Assembly (NCBI RefSeq): GCF_022811645.1
Contig: NZ_CP094534.1
Span: 2,542,001 to 2,606,000, forward strand
DNA length: 64,000 nucleotides
Origin: Hymenobacter monticola
GTDB taxonomy: Bacteria; Bacteroidota; Bacteroidia; Cytophagales; Hymenobacteraceae
Reading direction: 5' to 3'
A model generated the notes under the pieces. That model had not been told where the DNA came from, searched no databases, and was given only the letters and a program-made list of their open reading frames with translations. The stretch's first letter is position 1; every line of letters begins with the position of its first letter. Of the stretch, positions 59,458 to 64,000 are shown in pieces. The position numbers and the translations under genes are program-made.

Positions 59458-60144
59458 TTATTTGATGCGTTCCAGCAGCCAGGTGCCCAAGGGCGGGCCA
59501 TCGGGTGCGGTGCCTTGGGCGGGCGGCAGCAGGAGCGGGGCCACCGCGCCGCCGGGCAGCGTGGGCTGGTCGGGGGCGGTGAAGGTGGGGCCATTGTCGG
59601 TGCCGGCGTCGTAGGCGCGGGCGGGCACGCGGCGCTGCGTGGCCCATTGGCCGGTGGCGTCGAGCAGGTTCTCGGCTTCGAGGGCGGCAAACCAGTCGGG
59701 GCTGGGCGCAATCATCGTGACCAGGCTCAGGCGCGGGTGGGCGGCATCGAGGCGAATGGTGTCGGCCACGGCGCCCGGCGAATTGAAGTAGGGCGCTTCC
59801 ATCGTGCGGAAAGCCACGCCGCTGCGTTGCAGGGCCGCTATTTCGGCGCGCAGGGCGGTATTGTTGCCTCGCTCGGCCATGTCCTTGATGCCGAGGCTGG
59901 CCGCCTGGCCGGGTTGGAACAGCAGCCCCCCGGCCGCGTGCGACGCCCCGATGACGTTTGAAAAGTGCGCGCCGGCCGGGAAGTTGGCATGGGTACCGGC
60001 GCTCCAGGTGGCCTCGAAGGTGACGCGGTAAAGGGCCGGGCCCGGCGTGGGCGCGGGCAGTATCTCGCCGGTATCGGCGGATTTAGAACAGGCCGCCAGC
60101 CCGACGACAAACAACGGCAAAAGGCGGTGGCGCGAACGAGGCAT
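59458..60144 (-). CDS. Spondin-N-domain lipoprotein
   Basis: Seen: 228 residues; lipobox LAAC near residue 19. The domain starts YRVTFEATWSAGTHANFPAG and includes HFSNVIGASH, LVTMIAPSPDWFAALE and YDAGTDNGPTFTAPDQP, all hallmarks of the spondin-N family. Known: bacterial spondin-N proteins are secreted, with role unknown; in animals the domain joins matrix proteins. Inferred: surface-displayed adhesive or structural protein. Confidence 0.88.
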   Translation of the reverse strand: MPRSRHRLLPLFVVGLAACSKSADTGEILPAPTPGPALYRVTFEATWSAGTHANFPAGAHFSNVIGASHAAGGLLFQPGQAASLGIKDMAERGNNTALRAEIAALQRSGVAFRTMEAPYFNSPGAVADTIRLDAAHPRLSLVTMIAPSPDWFAALEAENLLDATGQWATQRRVPARAYDAGTDNGPTFTAPDQPTLPGGAVAPLLLPPAQGTAPDGPPLGTWLLERIK

Positions 60145-60567
60145 GGCGTAAGTGGAAAAGCAACCGAAGCACTTGCCAGGCCAGACGCCGGCTACTGACC
60201 ATCCTTACGCCCAGGCCGGTGTTTTATTGTGAGGCCGTGAGCACCGAATGCCGCGCTGTCACGGCAATGCCAAGCTGACTGACCCGGTCCTGGCGCTGTT
60301 CAAGCAAGACGGCGGAAAGCCGTGGCAGAGCCGGAAAGGCCCGCCAGTTATTGGGCGGACTTTATCAATGAAAGCAAGTTGGGCAGCGCAGTCCGAGTCA
60401 AAGCGCAGCAGTGCTTCATCGGTGAAGCCTATGATACGGATAGGCGGCAGGCCAGCTGCGCCGGTAGCATAAGTCGGTAAGGTTTTGTTTGTCAACGGCG
60501 TTGGTGGTCCTTACATTAGCCGGCAGTTACTCCGCTGGAAATTCCTCACTGCCCCATCCCTTTCCGC
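60145..60567. other. Intergenic region between spondin and FG-GAP genes
   Basis: 423 bases between divergent genes. A possible small minus-strand ORF lies at 60259-60495 (listed). The last 70 bases are AT-richer with ACATTAGCC near 60514, but no full promoter match was found. Confidence 0.4.
60259..60495 (-). CDS. Possible small protein or gene remnant
   Basis: Seen: 78 residues, MTNKTLPTYATGAAGLPPIR then IIGFTDEALLRFDSDCAAQ. The composition looks protein-like in the first 50 residues, with GC-rich third positions, but no family is recognised and no promoter or operon supports it. It may be a short hypothetical gene or the fragment of a decayed one. Confidence 0.3.
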   Translation of the reverse strand: MTNKTLPTYATGAAGLPPIRIIGFTDEALLRFDSDCAAQLAFIDKVRPITGGPFRLCHGFPPSCLNSARTGSVSLALP

Positions 60568-62196
60568 ATGAAAACACTGTCTACTCTTACTAGCTGCTTT
60601 CTGCTGGCGCTGGCCGGCCTGCTGGCGCCCATGACGGGGGCGGCCCAGGGTCCACTCTTTGCCCGGGTGGCAAACTATAACCCGGGTGCGTCCTGGGTGA
60701 AGGCGGTGGCGGTGGGCGATGTTGACAACGATGGCCAAATGGACATTGTAACGGCAAACCAGGGGACCGCCAATACGGTCACGGTGCTGCTGGGGCAGAG
60801 CAGCGGGGGCTTTGCCCGGAGCCTGCAGCTCCCCAGCGGCAACGGTACCCGCGATGTCGCGTTGGCCGACGTAAACGGTGATGGGCGACTCGATATTTTC
60901 ACCGCCGCCGATTACGCAAGTGCCGTCGGGGTGCTGTTGAGCCAGGCCGGGGGTGGGTTCGCCCCGGTGGTGCTATACTCCACGGGGTTGGCCAGCAGTC
61001 CGCGGAGTTTGGCGCTGGGCGACGTCAACGGCGACGGGTGGCTCGACCTGGTTGTGGCCACGGGCGGCGATATTGTGGTGATGCCCGGGCTGGCCGGGGG
61101 GATGTTTGCGTCGGCAGTACACTATTCCACGGGCGTGGGTAGCAGCCCGCGGGGCCTGGCGCTGGGCGACCTGAACGGCGATGGCCGCTTAGATGTGGTC
61201 ACGGCCGATTTTGCCAGCAATTCGGCTGCGGTGCTGCTGGGGCAGGCCGGCGGAACCCTGGGCCCGGCGGCGACATTCCCGGTTGCGGCTGAACCCACTT
61301 CCATCGCGCTAGGCGACCTGAACGGCGACGGGCGACCCGACTTGCTGGTGTCGCACGACGCAATAAGCAGCTACAGCGTCAGCGTGTTATACGCGCAGGC
61401 CAGCGGCGGCTACTCCCTCCAGCAGTATTACAATGACGGGAGTAGCTTCGACGTGGCGGCGGCTGATTTTAACGGGGACGGCCACCTCGACATTGTAGCC
61501 GTGGACCCTGCCTATCATGTCCATGTGCTGCTCTGGCAGGCGCCCAATACTTTTTCTCCCCCCACGCAGTACACCGCCGGCACTTTCCCCAATGACGTCG
61601 CGGTGGCCGATGTGAACGGAGACGGCCAACCCGATGTGGTGACGGCCAACAACAACGGCGGCACGATTGGGGTGTTGCTCAACCTGACTCCGGTGCCGCC
61701 GCCCGTCCTCCGCAGCGTGAGCCCGGCCAGTGGCCCGGTCGGCACCGTTGTCACGCTGACGGGTAGCTATTTGTCGCGGGCCTCGGCGGTGCAGTTTAAC
61801 GGCGCGGCCGCGGCCCAGGTCACCGCCGTTTCGGCTTCCCAGCTCACGGTGGTGGTACCCGCCGGGGCTATTTCGGGGACTGTAACGGTGACCACGCCCA
61901 GCGGCGCGGCCACATCGGCCGGGACGTTCACGGTGTCGGCACCGTTGGCTTCGGCGGGGCCGCGTGCGGCCATGCTGGGCGTGCATCCCAACCCGGCCCG
62001 GGGCCAGGTCAGGCTGACTGTGCCCTCCGTTGCTCACGAGCGCCAGCTTTTCATCGTCGATGCCGTGGGCCGAACCGTGGCGCAACAGCTGGTGCAGCCC
62101 CACACCAGCGCCGTGGTGCTGTCTTTGGCGGGGCTGCCGGTTGGCGTCTACTCGGTGCAGTGCGAGGCAGCCAGGGCACGGCTACTTATCGAATAG
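60568..62196 (+). CDS. Secreted FG-GAP/VCBS-repeat protein with IPT/TIG domain and T9SS-like C-terminus
   Basis: Seen: 542 residues. Signal peptide about 1-26 (CFLLALAGLLAPMTGAA). From about 40 to 375 at least seven repeats carry the calcium-type motif DVNGDGRLD or similar (VGDVDNDGQMDIVTA, LGDLNGDGRLDVVTA). An IPT/TIG domain at about 385-465 (SVSPASGPVGTVVTLTG). The end (LGVHPNPARGQVRL, VYSVQCEAARARLLIE) fits a type IX secretion C-terminal domain. Known: seven-bladed propellers of this type are surface adhesins or lyases. Inferred: cell-surface calcium-binding adhesin. Confidence 0.9.
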   Translation: MKTLSTLTSCFLLALAGLLAPMTGAAQGPLFARVANYNPGASWVKAVAVGDVDNDGQMDIVTANQGTANTVTVLLGQSSGGFARSLQLPSGNGTRDVALADVNGDGRLDIFTAADYASAVGVLLSQAGGGFAPVVLYSTGLASSPRSLALGDVNGDGWLDLVVATGGDIVVMPGLAGGMFASAVHYSTGVGSSPRGLALGDLNGDGRLDVVTADFASNSAAVLLGQAGGTLGPAATFPVAAEPTSIALGDLNGDGRPDLLVSHDAISSYSVSVLYAQASGGYSLQQYYNDGSSFDVAAADFNGDGHLDIVAVDPAYHVHVLLWQAPNTFSPPTQYTAGTFPNDVAVADVNGDGQPDVVTANNNGGTIGVLLNLTPVPPPVLRSVSPASGPVGTVVTLTGSYLSRASAVQFNGAAAAQVTAVSASQLTVVVPAGAISGTVTVTTPSGAATSAGTFTVSAPLASAGPRAAMLGVHPNPARGQVRLTVPSVAHERQLFIVDAVGRTVAQQLVQPHTSAVVLSLAGLPVGVYSVQCEAARARLLIE

Positions 62197-62220
62197 AGTT
62201 GCTGGTATCTGTTCAAATTT

Positions 62221-62253
62221 AAAAAGCCCCGCCAGCTACTGGCGGGGCTTTTT
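62221..62253. terminator. Bidirectional intrinsic terminator
   Basis: AAAAAGCCCCGCCAGC and CTGGCGGGGCTTTTT stem with A- and T-runs, between the convergent FG-GAP and HxlR genes. Confidence 0.88.
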
Positions 62254-62283
62254 GTTGGCGGCGCAAGGAGGCGCGCCGCCTGG

Positions 62284-62700
62284 TTACGCCAGGGCCTGCT
62301 CGCGGGCGCGCTGCTGGTACTTGGCCACGGCCGCGTCTTTGCCGGCCTGCAGTTCTTCCAGCAAGCCGGGGGCTACGACGGTGGAGCCGTGCCGGGCACC
62401 CCACAGCAACAGCTCCACAATGATGGGAACGGTATCCAGGCCTTTTTCCGTCAGGCGGTAGGTGAATTTCGATTTCTTGTCGGCGGCCACGGCCTTGGTT
62501 AAGAGGCCTTGCGCCTCCAGGAGTGCCAGGCGGTCGGCCAGCACGTTAGTCGCCATTTTCTCGGCTGACTGCAGGAACTGCCCATAGGTTGATTTGCCCG
62601 CAAACACGATGTCCCGGAGAATGAGCAGGGCCCATTTGTCGCCCAGCACATCAAGCGAGGTGCTGACCGGGCAGGTAGAACGCTGTTTTAGCTCTTTCAT
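62284..62700 (-). CDS. HxlR-family transcriptional regulator (QorR/YtfH-like)
   Basis: Seen: 138 residues from ATG 62700. CPVSTSLDVLGDKWALLILRDI, winged-HTH core LQSAEKMATNVLADRLALLEAQGLL and TEKGLDTVPIIVEL. One N-terminal Cys (C9-C10 in STCPVS), the position used for redox sensing in related regulators. Known: HxlR proteins bind palindromes as dimers and many respond to quinones or electrophiles. It is divergent from a QorB/YtfG-type oxidoreductase, the same arrangement as ytfH-ytfG in E. coli. Two operator palindromes lie between. Confidence 0.92.
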   Translation of the reverse strand: MKELKQRSTCPVSTSLDVLGDKWALLILRDIVFAGKSTYGQFLQSAEKMATNVLADRLALLEAQGLLTKAVAADKKSKFTYRLTEKGLDTVPIIVELLLWGARHGSTVVAPGLLEELQAGKDAAVAKYQQRAREQALA

Positions 62701-62705
62701 CACAA

Positions 62706-62736
62706 TAAAATTATTTCACTTGCTATTTGCAAGCAA
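62706..62736 (-). promoter_or_regulatory. Candidate hxlR promoter overlapping operator 1
   Basis: On the minus strand TTG (62734-62736), 20 bases, TAATTTTA (62706-62713). Operator 1 (62719-62733) fills the spacer, which would allow autorepression. Confidence 0.5.
62719..62733. promoter_or_regulatory. HxlR operator 1 (CTTGCTATTTGCAAG)
   Basis: A 5-5-5 palindrome (CTTGC/GCAAG). It is the exact reverse complement of the site at 62760-62774, and both lie between divergent promoters. Confidence 0.7.
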
Positions 62737-62743
62737 TATGCAA

Positions 62744-62751
62744 TATCTTTG
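62744..62751 (+). promoter_or_regulatory. -7 element TATCTTTG for the NmrA-like gene
   Basis: Exact match to TAnnTTTG. TTG at 62720-62722 lies 21 bases upstream. Transcription should begin near 62758, just before operator 2. Confidence 0.55.
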
Positions 62752-62759
62752 CGCTATCA

Positions 62760-62774
62760 CTTGCAAATAGCAAG
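62760..62774. promoter_or_regulatory. HxlR operator 2 (CTTGCAAATAGCAAG)
   Basis: Inverse copy of operator 1, 41 bases further on (start to start). It lies at the predicted transcription start of the NmrA-like gene, a position for repression. Confidence 0.7.
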
Positions 62775-62807
62775 TAAATATACGCGTTTTTTATTCCTCA
62801 TACCATC

Positions 62808-63671
62808 ATGATTTTAGTAACTGGAGCCACCGGTGGCCTGGGCCACGAAACCATCGACTTCTTGCTCAAGACCACCCCGGCCGCGGAAATTGCCGCCCTG
62901 GTGCGCGACGCCGGCAAAGCCACGGACCTCGTGGAGCGGGGCGTCGACGTGCGCCAAGCCGATTACTTCGACTTTCCCGCTTTGGTGCAGGCCTTCCAAG
63001 GCGTCGAGAAGGTGCTGCTGGTTTCGGCCGTGGCGTTTACCGACCGGGTGCAGCAGCACCGCAACGTCATCGACGCCGCCAAGGAAGCCGGGGTGAAGCA
63101 CCTGTTCTACACCAGCATCCAGCGCAACTCGGACTTTGTGATGCCGCAGGTGACGGAAAGCGACCTGGCCACGGAAGCCTACCTCAAGGCGTCGGGGCTG
63201 GTGTACACCATTCTCCGCAACGGCTACTACTTCGAAGGCCTGGGCTACCTGATTGGGACCGAGGTGCCGGACGCGGAAATTCGTTTCCCGGCGGGCGAAG
63301 GCAAAATAGCGTTTATCAAGCGCACCGAGCTGGCCGCCGCCACGGCCACCCTGCTCACCAGCGAAGGCCACGACAACCAGGAATACACCCTGACCGGCAG
63401 CGAGGCCTATTCGTTTCACGACGTGGCCCGGGAACTCTCTGCGCTGGCAGACCGGCCCATTACATATAAAAGCAGCGAGACGGCCACCTACATCGCCCAG
63501 ACGATAGCCGCCGGCTTCCCCGATTTCGTCGCCACCTTCTTTGCCCAGTGGGGTGATGCCGCTAAGCACGGCATGCTGGCCGGCACGGACGACACCGTGG
63601 AGCGCCTGCTGGGCCGCAAGCCCACGTCGCTGCGCGAGTACCTGAAAGCGACTTATTTCCCGAATGCCTGA
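62808..63671 (+). CDS. NmrA-family NAD(P)H oxidoreductase, QorB/YtfG-like
   Basis: Seen: 287 residues, starting MILVTGATGGLGHETIDFLL with the GATGGLG NADP loop, then LLVSAVAFTDRVQQHRNVIDAAKEAGVKHLFYTS, and a YTLTGSEAYSFHDVARELSALADRP segment. Known: QorB/YtfG reduces quinones with NADPH; SDR-like extended NmrA fold without the classical Tyr-Lys active site. Inferred: electrophile/quinone defence under HxlR control. Confidence 0.9.
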   Translation: MILVTGATGGLGHETIDFLLKTTPAAEIAALVRDAGKATDLVERGVDVRQADYFDFPALVQAFQGVEKVLLVSAVAFTDRVQQHRNVIDAAKEAGVKHLFYTSIQRNSDFVMPQVTESDLATEAYLKASGLVYTILRNGYYFEGLGYLIGTEVPDAEIRFPAGEGKIAFIKRTELAAATATLLTSEGHDNQEYTLTGSEAYSFHDVARELSALADRPITYKSSETATYIAQTIAAGFPDFVATFFAQWGDAAKHGMLAGTDDTVERLLGRKPTSLREYLKATYFPNA

Positions 63672-63699
63672 CCCTGGTGGCCAGTAAGGCGCCGCAATC

Positions 63700-63742
63700 G
63701 AAACGAAAAGCCCCACCAGTTGCTGGTGGGGCTTTTCGTTTC
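63700..63742 (+). terminator. Intrinsic terminator
   Basis: GAAACGAAAAGCCCCACCAG and CTGGTGGGGCTTTTCGTTTC form a perfect 20-base stem with a short T-run. Confidence 0.85.
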
Positions 63743-63767
63743 TATGAAGCTGTTTAGCAAATTATCA

Positions 63768-63863
63768 GCACGATGTAGAGACGCATATTTGCGTCTCGTC
63801 GTCCGCGCAAATCGGCTCATTTCGTTCATCGACGAGACGCAAATATGCGTCTCTACATCGTGC
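63768..63863. repeat. Intergenic inverted repeat, GAGACGCA family
   Basis: Arms GCACGATGTAGAGACGCATA... and complement. The core GAGACGCATATTTGCGTCTC (20 bases) is itself palindromic. Same family as 3406-3492, with ATTTG in place of AATTG. Lies between the NmrA-like and M16 genes. Confidence 0.88.
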
Positions 63864-63897
63864 CAGCGACTTTTTGAACAATTTTTTTGCCCCGCGC

Positions 63898-64000
63898 CTA
63901 GTTCACCGGCTTGCCGGTGGCATCGAGCAGGGTGAGCTTGCCGTTGGCGAACTTCTTCACTTCCTCGTACTGGGTGGCTTTGTCGCCCACCACCACGTAC
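63898..64000 (-). CDS. M16-family metallopeptidase, C-terminal end only
   Basis: Seen: the minus strand from the window edge to TAG 63898-63900 encodes 33 residues, YVVVGDKATQYEEVKKFANG and then KLTLLDATGKPVN. Known: this closing pattern is usual in the C-terminal domain of Bacteroidota M16 (insulinase-like) zinc proteases. The catalytic part is outside the window, so the assignment rests on the tail alone. Confidence 0.65.
   Translation of the reverse strand, partial: YVVVGDKATQYEEVKKFANGKLTLLDATGKPVN

Noticed and set aside
1..64000. tRNA, rRNA, transposase, integrase or prophage genes
   Set aside because: Searched by eye for cloverleaf-like T-loops and typical motifs on both strands; none convincing was seen, though small RNAs cannot be excluded without a covariance search.

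Overview
The window reads as chromosomal DNA of a high-GC member of the Bacteroidota, most like Hymenobacter or a close relative in the Cytophagales. The grounds are inference from several signs: promoters of the Bacteroidota type (TTG, about 19 bases, TAnnTTTG) instead of -35/-10 boxes, no consistent Shine-Dalgarno sequences, paired TonB-dependent receptor and DUF4249 lipoprotein genes, a type IX-secretion-like C-terminal domain, many small lipoproteins, and very long shadow ORFs caused by high GC. No rRNA, tRNA, transposase, prophage or CRISPR array was seen.

Layout. 1-8.8 kb: 5' end of sucD, a GAF protein, a PLP cysteine/cystathionine synthase, a lone receiver, adenine deaminase, cmk, ispH, a macro-domain protein and a 2TM protein. 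9.0-12.5 kb: a RimB-like retropepsin, RimK-type glutamate ligase and AstE/AspA-type carboxypeptidase, followed by a GNAT enzyme. 12.5-19.6 kb: an OmpH/Skp-like protein, a TonB receptor/DUF4249 pair, an MFS carrier, small secreted proteins and a cupin. 19.7-31.1 kb: a potassium (Kdp) locus controlled by unusual parts: a sigma-54 activator upstream, two tiny membrane ORFs (the second is kdpF), kdpA, kdpB, an opposite-strand gene, kdpC, a porin, a KdpD sensor half without kinase, and a separate HAMP-PAS histidine kinase. 31.2-34.2 kb: VOC, DHFR-like, VOC and DoxX-like genes divergent from a GlxA-type AraC regulator. 34.3-41.7 kb: secreted proteins, a lipoprotein serpin, a multi-PAS kinase with a lone receiver, and a DUF3140 protein. 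41.9-51.9 kb: a minus-strand membrane-stress cluster (YbjN-like, PspA, YqiJ-like, flotillin, DUF559, 1692-residue AAA+ ATPase) divergent from an XRE/S24-like regulator. 52.9-64.0 kb: a zinc-ribbon protein, AraC plus SDR, a TonB receptor, WYL plus VOC, a spondin-domain lipoprotein, an FG-GAP secreted protein, an HxlR/QorB-like divergent pair and the 3' end of an M16 peptidase.

The most striking feature is a dense population of intergenic inverted repeats in at least four sequence families. Several abut or supply the stop codons of flanking genes. One GC-rich two-arm family is concentrated in the PspA/flotillin/AAA+ cluster, where it is also translated: twice in frame inside the AAA+ ATPase and possibly once in the DUF559 protein, giving nearly the same peptide each time. 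No other single locus is plainly a new system. The best candidates for further work are this repeat-laden membrane-stress cluster and the rewired Kdp regulatory set.
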